Source of the DNA: Acidobacteriaceae bacterium
GTDB taxonomy: Bacteria; Acidobacteriota; Terriglobia; Terriglobales; Acidobacteriaceae
Reading direction: 5' to 3'
Assembly (NCBI GenBank): GCA_031296325.1
Contig: JARLFY010000002.1
Coordinates: forward strand, 1 to 36,734
Length of the DNA stretch: 36,734 bases
The number at the start of each line of letters is the position of its first letter. The first letter of the stretch is position 1. Position numbers and translations under genes: made by a program. Below the pieces are notes generated by a model. It did no database searches. It saw only the letters and a list, made by a program, of their open reading frames with translations, and had not been told where the DNA came from. Shown in pieces: positions 28,939 through 36,734 of this stretch.

Positions 28939-29053
28939 TTGACAAACCCACGGGGAAGCCTAAAATTAAAAAACCACCGAGACCCGATGTCCAGGGTCGA
29001 ACAGGTCGCGTGCTAAGGGACACTACCTCCGCTCCCCGACAGGCGGCCTGTTC
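28939..29053 (+). ncRNA. Candidate small RNA or structured terminator segment (strand unsettled)
   Basis: On the plus strand TTGACA (28939-28944) and TAAAAT (28961-28966) are 16 bases apart, so a transcript could start near 28973. It would fold into a short GACCC/GGGTC hairpin (28981-28998) and an 11-bp helix (28999-29009 with 29043-29053, one G-U pair). On the minus strand the same segment ends in the GACCC/GGGTC hairpin followed shortly by TTTTTT, so it could instead be the terminator of hfq-hflX. No known RNA family was recognised. Confidence 0.35.
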
Positions 29054-29132
29054 TGTTTAACCCAGCCCTGTTGAACTCCATCCCTGAACCCGTTCTCGAC
29101 AGAGACCCTGAACCATGCCAAAAACCTGAATT

Positions 29133-29200
29133 GTCATTCTGACTCTGAACGAAGTTCAGTGGAAGAATCCCCGCATTTCGCTCACTCCACGACGATCTGC
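29133..29200 (+). repeat. GTCATTC-family repeat, subfamily A (copy A7)
   Basis: Arms ATTCT/AGAAT enclose an extra perfect hairpin (CTGAAC GAA GTTCAG). The tail CCCCGCATTTCGCTC is present. It lies between hflX and the ATP synthase operon. Confidence 0.7.
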
Positions 29201-29233
29201 ATCATTACCGAAAACATTCTACGGCATTCGCCA

Positions 29234-30835
29234 TCAGGCCTTTATCCGGAATCTCCGATAGCGCTCCAGCAGGGATGTCGGTCCGCGCACGGTAAGAATC
29301 ACCAGATTTCCTTCAAACTGCTTCGCGCTCACCACTGCTCCCGCCTCCAGCGCGGCCAGAGCGGCTCCCTCGGACTGCGGCACGCGCAATCGCACCTCGA
29401 CCAGCGGATCGACCACCAGAGCCTCGTCAATCGCCGCCAGCAGCTCCTGTAGGCCGATCTTCGTCAACCCCGAGACCGCAATCTGTCTACTGCCGCCCGC
29501 AATCCGCGCGCGCTCCTCTTGCGGCAACAGGTCGATCTTGTTCATCACCTCGATGACCGGCTTGCCCGCCACCTCCAACTCGCCCAGAACCTTCTCCACC
29601 TGCGTCTTCTGTTCGTCGACCATGGCGCTCGAAGCGTCGCGCACATGCAGCAGCACCTCGGCCCGCTCGACCTCCTCCAACGTCGCGCGGAAGCTGGTTA
29701 CCAGCGTGTGCGGCAGATTGCGAATGAAACCGACCGTGTCCGACAGCAGAATCCTCCGTCGGCTGGGCAGTTGCAGCAGCTTCAGCTTGGGATCGAGCGT
29801 GGCGAACATCCGCGAAGACTCCAGCACGCCTGCCTCTGTAAGCGCGTTGAACAGCGTACTCTTGCCCGCGTTGGTGTAGCCCACCAGAGCGACCACCGGC
29901 ACGGGCACAGCCTCGCGCCGCTGCCTCTGCTGGCGACGAATCCTGCGCACCGTCTCCAACTGTTCCTTCACATGGTCGATGCGCAGGTTGATCTTGCGCC
30001 GATCGGTCTCTAGCTGCGTCTCTCCCGGCCCGCGGGTGCCGATGCCGCCGCCAAGCTGGCTCATCGCCTTGCCCCGTCCGGCCAGCCGCGGCAGTTGATA
30101 TTCGAGCTGCGCCAACTCCACCTGCAACTGACCCTCGCGCGTCCTCGCGTGACGAGCAAAAATATCCAGAATCAACTGCGTCCGGTCGATCACGCGACAG
30201 GGCAGCTTCGCCTCCAGATTGCGCAACTGTGAAGGTGTCAGGTCGTGGTCGAACAGCACAACATCCGCGCCGGTCGAGGCCGTCACGCCCTCGATCTCCT
30301 CCAGCTTGCCTTGTCCCACCAGCGTCGCCGCATCGGGGCGCGAACGTCGCTGCACCAGCGTCGCTGCGACCTCTGCGCCGGCACTGCGCGCCAACTCCTC
30401 GAACTCGGCCAGCGAAGCCGCGAAGTCCAGATCTACGCCCGCCGATTTCGCCCCTGCCGCAACTGGATTTGCCAGATCGTCAGAGTGTCCTGCGTCCGCC
30501 GAGAGATCCTCCGCGCCCGTCGTCTCCGTCCGTGCGCCAATCGCCGCCGCCGACCGGGCCAGTCGCGCCGCAGCACTCAATCGCCGTTTCTCTCCGGTAA
30601 ACTCCACTGCAACCAGCACAGCGAGTTCCTGACCAGCCGCCGCGCGAGCCTGACTCGCTGCCGCTGCCGCTGCCGCTGCCGCTGCGGCCGCTTCCGCCAG
30701 ACTCACCCGCGCCCGCCTGCCCGAGCCGCGCCCAGACACATCCCTCCCATTTTGGTCGAAACCGTTCCGGTCGCGTCCATCCACAGCCTCAGGCAAAGAG
30801 CCTGAGGCATCAGGGGAAAAGTCGTCAGGGATCAT
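29234..30835 (-). CDS. hflX: GTPase HflX
   Basis: A ribosome-associated GTPase of the Obg-HflX superfamily, implicated in ribosome splitting and recovery under stress. The N-terminal HflX domain ([33 protein letters not shown]) and the glycine-rich linker [18 protein letters not shown] precede the G domain: G1 GYTNAGKS, G3 [15 protein letters not shown]4 NKID. Residues 1-100 are atypical: a low-complexity acidic N-terminus, an RR-rich stretch and about 14 consecutive alanines encoded by a hexamer repeat. I chose the ATG at 30835, 19 bases after the hfq stop; a longer reading would overlap hfq. Confidence 0.92.
   Translation of the reverse strand: MIPDDFSPDASGSLPEAVDGRDRNGFDQNGRDVSGRGSGRRARVSLAEAAAAAAAAAAAASQARAAAGQELAVLVAVEFTGEKRRLSAAARLARSAAAIGARTETTGAEDLSADAGHSDDLANPVAAGAKSAGVDLDFAASLAEFEELARSAGAEVAATLVQRRSRPDAATLVGQGKLEEIEGVTASTGADVVLFDHDLTPSQLRNLEAKLPCRVIDRTQLILDIFARHARTREGQLQVELAQLEYQLPRLAGRGKAMSQLGGGIGTRGPGETQLETDRRKINLRIDHVKEQLETVRRIRRQQRQRREAVPVPVVALVGYTNAGKSTLFNALTEAGVLESSRMFATLDPKLKLLQLPSRRRILLSDTVGFIRNLPHTLVTSFRATLEEVERAEVLLHVRDASSAMVDEQKTQVEKVLGELEVAGKPVIEVMNKIDLLPQEERARIAGGSRQIAVSGLTKIGLQELLAAIDEALVVDPLVEVRLRVPQSEGAALAALEAGAVVSAKQFEGNLVILTVRGPTSLLERYRRFRIKA
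30655..30684 (-). repeat. Hexanucleotide microsatellite in hflX
   Basis: Five copies of a 6-base unit (CCGCTG on the plus strand, the first one imperfect) encode alternating GCA/GCG alanine codons. Unit gain or loss would change alanine number without a frameshift. Confidence 0.75.
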
Positions 30836-30854
30836 ATCTTTTGCGTTTGAAATA

Positions 30855-31157
30855 TCAATCGCCTGCGATGCCAGCAGCGCCAACCGGAGCGACTGGACCT
30901 CGCGGCGCCTCCGTCCTGCCCTCGATCTTGCCCTCGGCATGCGATCCCATCCGACCGCTGACCACGGTCGAGATGGCGTGCTTGAAGATCAACTGTTCCT
31001 GCGCGTTGTTCTCCAGCAGCACCGAGTACTTGTCGAAGGATCGAATCTTGCCGGTTAACTTCACTCCGCTCACCAGATAGATCGTGACCGGACTCTTGTC
31101 CTTGCGAACCGTATTGAGAAACGTATCCTGAATATTCTGTGCCGGCTTTGGTTCCAT
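30855..31157 (-). CDS. hfq: RNA chaperone Hfq
   Basis: A 100-residue Sm-like RNA-binding protein that assists small RNA-mRNA pairing. Sm1 is [20 protein letters not shown] with [20 protein letters not shown], and Sm2 ends in IFKHAISTV in place of the common YKHAIST. A Gly/Pro/Ala-rich C-terminal tail of about 30 residues follows. AGGAG stands 10 bases before the ATG. The hfq-hflX order is as in proteobacteria. Confidence 0.95.
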   Translation of the reverse strand: MEPKPAQNIQDTFLNTVRKDKSPVTIYLVSGVKLTGKIRSFDKYSVLLENNAQEQLIFKHAISTVVSGRMGSHAEGKIEGRTEAPRGPVAPVGAAGIAGD

Positions 31158-31276
31158 AGGTGCCGATCTCCTCTTAGGTAGTCTCTCTTGCCATTACTTC
31201 GTTGCATTCCATCGGGTTCTTAAGCGTTCTACGTCCGATGCAAAGTCCTGTCCACCTGCAACTTCCAAACCAGACC

Positions 31277-31305
31277 ACAATACAGGCCCCGACTACGATT
31301 TTCAA
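31277..31305 (-). promoter_or_regulatory. Probable promoter of hfq-hflX
   Basis: On the minus strand TTGAAA (31300-31305) is 17 bases from TATTGT (31277-31282). The predicted start near 31270 leaves an untranslated leader of about 113 bases. Confidence 0.5.
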
Positions 31306-31438
31306 CTTCTCTTGACAGAATAATCTGCATTTTTTTCAACAGGCCTGCGCGCAAACCTTTCTCGCATAGGCTGCTCCCCCTGTTAGACGCAAGACAAGGG
31401 GAAAGCGGTTCATCCTATTCAGCGTTACCATTGGTGCA

Positions 31439-32764
31439 GTGCCAAATTCCACGTCACACTCCGTCCCCATGCTCGACTTCGCTCGCCAGTACGCCCCTCT
31501 GCGCGAGGAGATTCTGGCCGCCGTCACCTCCGTCTGCGATTCGCAGTACTTCATCCTTGGTCCGCAGGTCGCCGCCTTCGAGTCCGCCGCCGCCGCCGTC
31601 TGCGCCACAAGCCACGCCATCGGCTGCGCCAGCGGAACGGACGCTCTCTGGCTGGCCTTGGCTGCCGCTGGCATTGGCGACAACACCGCAGCCACGCGCA
31701 GCACCGGCTCGCCCGACGCGGTCGTTACCACACCCTTCAGCTTCTTCGCCACGGCCAGCTCGATCCTGCGCGCTGGAGCACGTCCCCTCTTCGCCGACAT
31801 CGATCCGCGCACCTTCAACCTCGCGCCGCAGTCGGTCGCAGAGCTTCTCGACGGCCCCGCAGGCCAGAACATCAAAGCCGTCCTCCCCGTCCATCTCTAC
31901 GGCCAGTGCGCCGATTGGGACGCCTTCAAAGAACTCCAGCGCGCCCACCCCGGCCTGCTCCTCATCGAAGACGCTGCACAGGCCTTCGGCGCGAAATGGA
32001 CCTCGTCCGGTCAGTCAGCAGCCCGTTCCGCAGGCTCCTTGGGCGATGCCGCAGCCTTCAGCTTCTACCCCACCAAAAATCTCGCCGCCATGGGAGACGC
32101 CGGCCTGGTCACCACCTCCAACGCCGAGATCAATCGCCGCGCCCACTCCCTGCGCGCCCACGGCATGACCCGCCGCTACTACCACGACGAGGTCGGCTGG
32201 AACTCCCGCATCGACGCCATTCAGGCCGCCGTCCTCAACGTAAAGCTGCGTTATATCGACGGCTGGAACCAGAAGCGCCGCAGCCTCGCCGCTCGCTACG
32301 ATCAACTCTTCCGCGAGGCAGGCCTTGCCGTCGAGTGGACGCGCACCGACCCTCTCCATGCGAATAAAGTATCGGGTGCCCCATCCATCGCGGCGACATC
32401 GCGATGGGTGGGATCGACAGCCCCAGAGTCGGCATTGTCCGAACTCGCTCCCTCCACCAAGGACGGCGTCGTCCTGCCTTACACCGACCCGCGCGCCACG
32501 CCGGTCTTCCACCAGTACGTCATCCGCGCGCCGCGCCGCGACGCCCTGCGCGAGTCGCTCAGCGCGCAAAAGATTGGCAGCGAGATCTACTACCCCGTCC
32601 CAATCCACCTACAGGACGCGATGAAGGATCTAGGCTACAAGCTCGGCGACTTCCCCGAATCCGAACGAGCCGCCGCCGAAGTCCTCGCTCTGCCCATCTA
32701 CCCTGAACTCCGCGACGACGAGCAGCAGACCGTAGTCAACGCCATCCGCGCCTTCTACGCCTGA
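31439..32764 (+). CDS. DegT/DnrJ/EryC1/StrS family aminotransferase with internal insertions
   Basis: A PLP-dependent sugar aminotransferase of 441 residues, longer than the usual 360-400; such enzymes make amino sugars for surface polysaccharides or glycopeptides. PLP lysine is in FSFYPTKNLAAMGDAG; SGTDALWLALAAAGIG and the acidic IEDAAQAFGA are conserved. The C-terminal VFHQYVIR and IGSEIYYPVPIHLQD are typical. Extra sequence lies at about 78-90 (NTAATRSTGSPDA) and 309-340, the latter containing a palindromic repeat. The start is uncertain: GTG at 31439 or ATG at 31469, neither with a good ribosome-binding site. It stands alone here and converges on the SH3 gene. Confidence 0.88.
   Translation: MPNSTSHSVPMLDFARQYAPLREEILAAVTSVCDSQYFILGPQVAAFESAAAAVCATSHAIGCASGTDALWLALAAAGIGDNTAATRSTGSPDAVVTTPFSFFATASSILRAGARPLFADIDPRTFNLAPQSVAELLDGPAGQNIKAVLPVHLYGQCADWDAFKELQRAHPGLLLIEDAAQAFGAKWTSSGQSAARSAGSLGDAAAFSFYPTKNLAAMGDAGLVTTSNAEINRRAHSLRAHGMTRRYYHDEVGWNSRIDAIQAAVLNVKLRYIDGWNQKRRSLAARYDQLFREAGLAVEWTRTDPLHANKVSGAPSIAATSRWVGSTAPESALSELAPSTKDGVVLPYTDPRATPVFHQYVIRAPRRDALRESLSAQKIGSEIYYPVPIHLQDAMKDLGYKLGDFPESERAAAEVLALPIYPELRDDEQQTVVNAIRAFYA
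32380..32412 (+). repeat. In-frame palindromic repeat inside the aminotransferase gene
   Basis: A 13-bp stem (CCCATCCATCGCG with CGCGATGGGTGGG, one G-U pair) and a 7-base loop. Its length of 33 bases is a multiple of three, so the frame stays open. No second copy was found in this window. Confidence 0.7.
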
Positions 32765-32794
32765 GCCGTTCCCGTAATGCTACAGATCGTCTTG

Positions 32795-32860
32795 CCGCGA
32801 GCGAAAAGCAGATTCCTTCGCTTCGCTACGGAATGACAAACAAAAACTACAGAATGACAA
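32795..32860 (-). repeat. GTCATTC-family repeat, subfamily B (copy B4)
   Basis: Minus-strand reading gives TTTGTCATTCCGTAG with arms ATTCC/GGAAT and the TCTGCTTTTCGC tail. A second, decayed head unit (CTACAGAATGACAAG) stands at about 32848. It lies between convergent genes. Confidence 0.75.
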
Positions 32861-32926
32861 GAACTCCGGGCTACGGTGTTTGGCTCAGGGCTACGGTAAT
32901 TAGAGGAATGCCTAGCTCCAGTCGCC

Positions 32927-34093
32927 TTACTTTTTCTTGCCCTTCTTGTCCTTCTTCACCTCGACGATGGGATGGGCCTCGTTGTCGGGCGGGCTTCCTG
33001 CGGCCTGCAAACGGCGCACGATATTTCCCTCCAGACGAAAGGTCTTCTCGATCGTTCGTCCCGGCGTCACTGTTCCGGTCGTTGGATCGGGAATCACCGC
33101 GCCAGCGTCTCCCGCCAGCACCTTGTAGGTGAAGGTTGGCAGCGGAGTCAGCGCCGTCGCAGCCTTGCCGAAGGGGTCGCGGCTCATCTTGATCGTCAAC
33201 GGCAGATAGCCCTCGATGTTTCTCTCGCGATAGGCCGTCTCGTAGCGATGCATCTTCAAATTCCAGGTAAAGACGCGCACCTGATCGAAGTCGTAGGGCA
33301 GCCCCGCGAGATACGGACTCAACACAGTCACGTAGATGGGGATGTCTTTGACATCCTGCGGAGCCTCGTCGTCATGCACGGTCGCCAGAATGTACGCTCC
33401 CACGATCCTCTGTCCCTCGGAGTAGCGGGTCAGAGAATCCGGCGCATCGACCTCCAGCATGCGCGACAGTACCCAACCGGCGCGGCCCTTGGCGTCGCGC
33501 ACCAGCCACCAGTCCTCCATCGCGATGGGCGGAGGCACGGCGGAAGCCTGATCGTCCGCAGCATTGCCCGTTGTTGCAGCGCTGGAACCAGCCGTCGCGG
33601 CAGAGCCGATCCCCGGCTTGGCAATCTTCGTTGGAACCGCTCCACCCGGCACCGGCTTGGGCAACGTCGCTCGCACCAGCATCTGTAGCTTCTCGCCCTC
33701 TGCCAGCCGATAGAATCGCTCCGTATCGCGTCCCGGCTTCAGGTGCAGGTTGACCTCGTCCTGCACTACGGCGGAGGCTACCGACGGATCGCCCTTATGC
33801 GTCTCGGCCAGCGCCTTGAACGCGTCGAAGACCTCTTGCGTCGCCACGGCCTTCTCGTCGATCCAGCCGATCTCGCCCTTTTCCGTCTTGATGCGATAGA
33901 ACCGCTTGCCGGTCTCCAGAACCTCCAGCTTCTGGCCGTTTTCGACCGTTCCGGTGCGGTTTGAAACCGCCGCCACGCGGTCGCGCAGAAAGGTCTGCTT
34001 GGCTGTCACGTAGACATACTGAGAGGCCAGCTTGGGCCGAAAATGCGAGCAACCGCTCAACATCGCCAGCGAAAGCACTGCCAACGACAGCAT
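32927..34093 (-). CDS. SH3-domain lipoprotein of unknown function
   Basis: The protein has a lipoprotein signal with lipobox LSGC (SLAMLSGCSHF), then two bacterial SH3-like domains: about YVYVTAKQTFLRDRVAAVSN ... KTEKGEIGWIDEKAVA, and DEVNLHLKPGRDTERFYRLA ... DWWLVRDAKGRAGWVLSRML. The second is interrupted by a Gly/Ala/Pro-rich linker. A C-terminal region of about 190 residues is not recognised and ends KKDKKGKKK. SH3b domains typically bind cell-wall peptides or other envelope ligands. I used the ATG at 34093, just before the hydrophobic segment. A 54-residue longer form starting near 34255 would put an atypical basic region in front of the signal. Confidence 0.7.
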   Translation of the reverse strand: MLSLAVLSLAMLSGCSHFRPKLASQYVYVTAKQTFLRDRVAAVSNRTGTVENGQKLEVLETGKRFYRIKTEKGEIGWIDEKAVATQEVFDAFKALAETHKGDPSVASAVVQDEVNLHLKPGRDTERFYRLAEGEKLQMLVRATLPKPVPGGAVPTKIAKPGIGSAATAGSSAATTGNAADDQASAVPPPIAMEDWWLVRDAKGRAGWVLSRMLEVDAPDSLTRYSEGQRIVGAYILATVHDDEAPQDVKDIPIYVTVLSPYLAGLPYDFDQVRVFTWNLKMHRYETAYRERNIEGYLPLTIKMSRDPFGKAATALTPLPTFTYKVLAGDAGAVIPDPTTGTVTPGRTIEKTFRLEGNIVRRLQAAGSPPDNEAHPIVEVKKDKKGKKK

Positions 34094-34564
34094 CGCTACC
34101 CGCAGACTGGTCGTTACAGACCCCTCCGGCCAATAGATTCGGCGACTGCGTCCTCGCCAGCAGTATCCTGCAAGCAGCAGAGACCGAGAGAGTCGTCGTA
34201 AAGAAAAATCGGCAGTGAAGATTTTGTCCAGCACGTTTTCCAGCATACAGCGCAAAAACTTTTACCGACGTCGCAGTTTTATCGGAAGCTGTTCCTTTAT
34301 GGCAGGGAATCGAATATTTCCCCATAAAATGTTATATTTACAAGAAATCTCCTCGTCTTGCGGATTCTTCTCTCCGGCTCTGTTGTCGGGGCGAATTCCG
34401 CTCTTGAAATTACAGTCTTGCGCGAAGTGCCATCTTGCGCATACAGTTGCGTACGGAAACAATCTCACAACAGGGAACATCTCCAAGTCGCTTCCACGAT
34501 GCAACTCCGTCTATTGCACAATCCGATTTCCCATCACACGTCTACTGGTAAGGAGGCCCATACA
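34094..34564. other. Divergent spacer between SH3 lipoprotein and ferritin-like genes
   Basis: No recognisable gene. The SH3 frame stays open to 34255, so part of it may be coding. A GGGAA/TTCCC inverted repeat (about 34304-34321) and AT-rich TTATATTT stand to its right, a plausible promoter region, but no -35/-10 pair could be assigned. Confidence 0.4.
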
Positions 34565-35509
34565 ATGGCCAGCAATGAAATCGAAATCCTCGACACAGCG
34601 GCATCGGTCGAGAAGCTCAACAAGATCGCGGCAGGTCGCGCCCTGAATCGCAGACGCTTCATGACTGCGCTCGGTATGACCGGTGCTGTGGCTGGCGCAA
34701 GTATGATGTCGGGTTGCTCCGTCGCTTCCACTCCCGTTTCCACTGTCAGCATCACCGGTACGGGCCAGACCGATGCTCTCAACTTCCTGCTCAATCTCAA
34801 GTACCTCACGGCGACCTTCTACTCCTACATCACCACCGGAGCAGACATCAGTGCGAGCGCGACCGGAGTTACCTTGCAGAGCAGCGGAGCCATCTCTGGC
34901 GCGCCTGCATTGATCGTTCCTACCGGAGCCAATTCGCAGCAGACCACGGACCTGCTCAATGAGATCTACTTCGACGAGTGGAATCATCTGGCCAACCTAC
35001 AGAGCATCCTCGGCTATTCGGGCTCCTACAGACCGGCAATCAACCTCGCCGCCGGAGCGGTCATCACCGCCAGCAATGTTCTCAGCATCGCAAGAATTCT
35101 GGAAGACGTAACGGTTACGGCCTACAACGGCATCGCAAACGTGCTTCTCAATAGCAACGTGACCTACGCCATGCAGCTTCTTGGAGCGGACAGCTTCCAT
35201 GCCGGAGCGTTGCGTCTGATCGACATTCAGAACTCGATCACGAGCACTGCGGTCGATTCGCTGGATGTTCCTCCCGTCGACCCAGGCAGCTCAACGGCTG
35301 CTGCGGCTGGTCCGACTGCCACTGGTGCCTTCTTTGCCACCGCAGGCGCAGCCAGCACGAACGCCACAACCGGTCAGGGCTTTGCCTTCAGCCGCACCAC
35401 ATCGCAGGTTCTCGCCGTTCTGTACGGCACTCCCAGTCTGGCCTCCACCGGAACCAGTTCGGGAGGATACTTCCCCCGCGGAGTGAACGGCAACATCAAT
35501 ACCGTATAG
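34565..35509 (+). CDS. Tat-exported ferritin-like domain lipoprotein
   Basis: A 314-residue protein of the ferritin-like PF13668 type. A Tat motif (LNRRRFMTALGMTG) and lipobox (MMSGC) indicate folded export and lipidation. A four-helix body follows: NFLLNLKYLTATFYSY, EIYFDEWNHLANL, ARILEDVTVTAYNG and DSFHAGALRL. Family members usually have LEYLEA in helix 1; here Lys and Thr replace both glutamates, while ExxH in helix 2 (DEWNH) and Glu in helix 3 remain, so iron binding may be reduced. The Ala/Ser/Thr-rich C-terminus is low complexity. AAGGAGG stands 8 bases before the ATG. A longer frame upstream to 34358 has no signal sequence. A paralogue follows after 87 bases. Confidence 0.8.
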   Translation: MASNEIEILDTAASVEKLNKIAAGRALNRRRFMTALGMTGAVAGASMMSGCSVASTPVSTVSITGTGQTDALNFLLNLKYLTATFYSYITTGADISASATGVTLQSSGAISGAPALIVPTGANSQQTTDLLNEIYFDEWNHLANLQSILGYSGSYRPAINLAAGAVITASNVLSIARILEDVTVTAYNGIANVLLNSNVTYAMQLLGADSFHAGALRLIDIQNSITSTAVDSLDVPPVDPGSSTAAAAGPTATGAFFATAGAASTNATTGQGFAFSRTTSQVLAVLYGTPSLASTGTSSGGYFPRGVNGNINTV

Positions 35510-35596
35510 CCCCGGCAACGGCACAAATTTCGACACGGTCGTCGTCTCAACCCCAGCGCAAGCTCTTCGCACCTATCTGACAAGGAGGCCAACACA

Positions 35597-36734
35597 ATGG
35601 CCAGCAATGAAGTCGAAGTCCTCGATCCAGCGGCAACGGTCGAGAAGCTATCAGAAACTACCTCCGGAGTACTGAATCGTAGAAGCTTTATCGCCGGCCT
35701 CGGAGTGGCTGGCGCAGCGGTTGGCGCGGCCCTGCTCTCGGAGCATGGCGTGAGCGCCCAGCAGCCCTCCCAGAATGGATTTTCTCAGGTTGATGTTCTC
35801 AACTTCCTGCTCAACATCAAGTACTTGCTGGCTACTTTTTACAAAACAGCCATCTACGGCGGGGATCTTCCGGCCAGTTTCATCCAGAACCAGGGCGGCA
35901 CGGCCGGCATGAACGGGGAATATGCTCAAGCTGGCAAGCTATACTACACCCCCACCCCGGTTGTCTTCACCGGATCCAGCGCTGCGCAGATCACGGACAT
36001 GCTCAGCGAGATCTACTACGATGAGATTCAGCAGCTTCAGGCCTTGATCAATCAGATCAATCTGACGGGGACTGCCATCAGCAGACCGTACATCAACGTG
36101 CAGGGCACGGGCACTCCAGTTACCGCTACGACCTCAAACTATCTTATGACAATCACCGGGGCTCAGGCTCTGGGTATCGCGCGGTTGATCGAAGATGTCA
36201 GCGTCTCTGCCTGTGCTGGAGCAGCCGCGTATCTTACGGGAAGCAATCTCGCTCTCGTCTCGCAGATGCTTGCCACCGACGGTTTCCATGCCGGAGCGTT
36301 GCGTCTGGCAAGCATCCAGAATGCCGCCGTATATAAATCGTCGTCGGCGGTTTCCAGCTTCCTCGGATCAACCACAGCAGGTAGCAATCTGATCTATTCG
36401 TCCTCGATGCTCGGATTCACGCTAGCCAACGCCGGGTACATTCCGACCGTGGGGCAACTCGTCACTGGCGCAGGTATCCCGAAGGACACCTACATAACCA
36501 GCGTTACCGGTGTAACCTCCGCGACATCAACTTCCAATGTTATTACTCTGGCTCCTACCTCGGTGACCTTATCTGGAATTATCACCACGGGCAGCGCCGT
36601 CATCACAACGGTAGCCAGCTTCCCCACAGGACTGGCGGTCGGACAGTTTCTTACGGGAACCGGAGTCGCGAGCGGCGCAACCATCATTGCAATCAATACC
36701 ACCGCCAAGACCATCACGATGTCAGCTCCTGCCA
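35597..36734 (+). CDS. Tat-exported ferritin-like protein with C-terminal surface-type repeats, 3'-truncated
   Basis: The open frame continues past the window end, with at least 379 codons. N-terminal MASNEVEVLD, Tat motif (LNRRSFIAGLG) and a cleavable signal (GVSA-QQ) are followed by the same four-helix domain: NFLLNIKYLLATFYKT, EIYYDEIQQLQAL, ARLIEDVSVSACAG, DGFHAGALRL. Helix 1 ligands are absent and the ExxH of helix 2 is ExxQ. From about residue 260, two beta-type repeats of about 50 residues appear (VGQLVTGAGIPKDTYITSV and VGQFLTGTGVASGATIIAI). They are like those in surface proteins. AAGGAGG stands 9 bases before the ATG. It probably shares a transcript with the paralogue upstream. Confidence 0.78.
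   Translation, partial: MASNEVEVLDPAATVEKLSETTSGVLNRRSFIAGLGVAGAAVGAALLSEHGVSAQQPSQNGFSQVDVLNFLLNIKYLLATFYKTAIYGGDLPASFIQNQGGTAGMNGEYAQAGKLYYTPTPVVFTGSSAAQITDMLSEIYYDEIQQLQALINQINLTGTAISRPYINVQGTGTPVTATTSNYLMTITGAQALGIARLIEDVSVSACAGAAAYLTGSNLALVSQMLATDGFHAGALRLASIQNAAVYKSSSAVSSFLGSTTAGSNLIYSSSMLGFTLANAGYIPTVGQLVTGAGIPKDTYITSVTGVTSATSTSNVITLAPTSVTLSGIITTGSAVITTVASFPTGLAVGQFLTGTGVASGATIIAINTTAKTITMSAPA

Larger units (their letters stand above)
28735..29233. other. Gene-free spacer between hflX and the ATP synthase operon
   Basis: No credible gene was seen. It contains the ATP synthase promoter, a structured segment (28939-29053) with a plus-strand promoter-like pair and a minus-strand terminator-like end, and repeat copy A7. 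Confidence 0.55.

Noticed and set aside
28975-29053. tmRNA, 4.5S SRP RNA or tRNA in the structured segment
   Set aside because: The conserved SRP loop motif, a tmRNA tag frame and a T-arm with acceptor pairing are all absent, and the segment is too short for tmRNA.
31318-31345. TTGACA followed by an A/T-rich stretch in front of the aminotransferase
   Set aside because: No acceptable -10 hexamer at 16-18 bases.
34358-34564. Upstream extension of the first ferritin-like frame
   Set aside because: It would hide the Tat signal behind a 69-residue extension, and AAGGAGG stands just before the ATG at 34565.

Overview
The window is about 36.7 kb of dense, high-GC bacterial chromosome, most probably from an acidobacterium of the class Terriglobia (Acidobacteriaceae: Terriglobus, Granulicella or Edaphobacter type). 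The evidence is the mix of an Oar-like TonB-dependent receptor with a carboxypeptidase-regulatory N-domain, DUF5666 and Tat-exported ferritin-like proteins, an F-type ATP synthase cluster that starts with two b-type subunits and lacks the a and c genes, and many short GTCATTC-type intergenic repeats. The lineage is inferred from gene content. No rRNA, tRNA, CRISPR array, transposase or prophage was seen.

Layout. 1-6 kb: the 3' part of gcvPB (glycine cleavage), a family 2 glycosyltransferase, fumC and a GH57 glucan branching enzyme. 6-11.5 kb: two small membrane-anchored helical proteins (YtxH-like and DUF948-like), a PcrA/UvrD helicase with a large acidic insert, and a LOG-family phosphoribohydrolase. 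11.6-15 kb: a minus-strand run of an OppF-type ATPase, a TSUP permease, a SemiSWEET protein and a DUF971 protein, the last three joined by ATGA overlaps, then a divergent SDR oxidoreductase. 15-20.2 kb: a DUF5666 secreted protein followed by a TonB-dependent receptor, and a stand-alone receiver protein. 20.2-22 kb: about 1 kb with no recognisable gene, then a 1-Cys peroxiredoxin. 22.2-28.8 kb: ATP synthase genes in the order b', b, delta, alpha, gamma, beta, epsilon, with a good sigma70-type promoter. 29.2-31.2 kb: hfq-hflX. 31.4-36.7 kb: a DegT-family aminotransferase, an SH3-domain lipoprotein and two paralogous Tat-exported ferritin-like proteins, the second cut by the window end.

The most unusual material is non-coding or inserted. 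A hairpin element occurs in two subfamilies (arms ATTCT/AGAAT or ATTCC/GGAAT) in at least eleven places. It lies in six of the seven convergent intergenic gaps and once inside the ATP synthase operon. A different 33-nt palindrome sits in frame inside the aminotransferase gene. A structured segment upstream of the ATP synthase operon has a candidate promoter on one strand and a candidate terminator on the other. The two ferritin-like proteins have lost several expected di-iron ligands, and one carries C-terminal surface-type repeats. No complete new multi-gene system with a clear function was identified.
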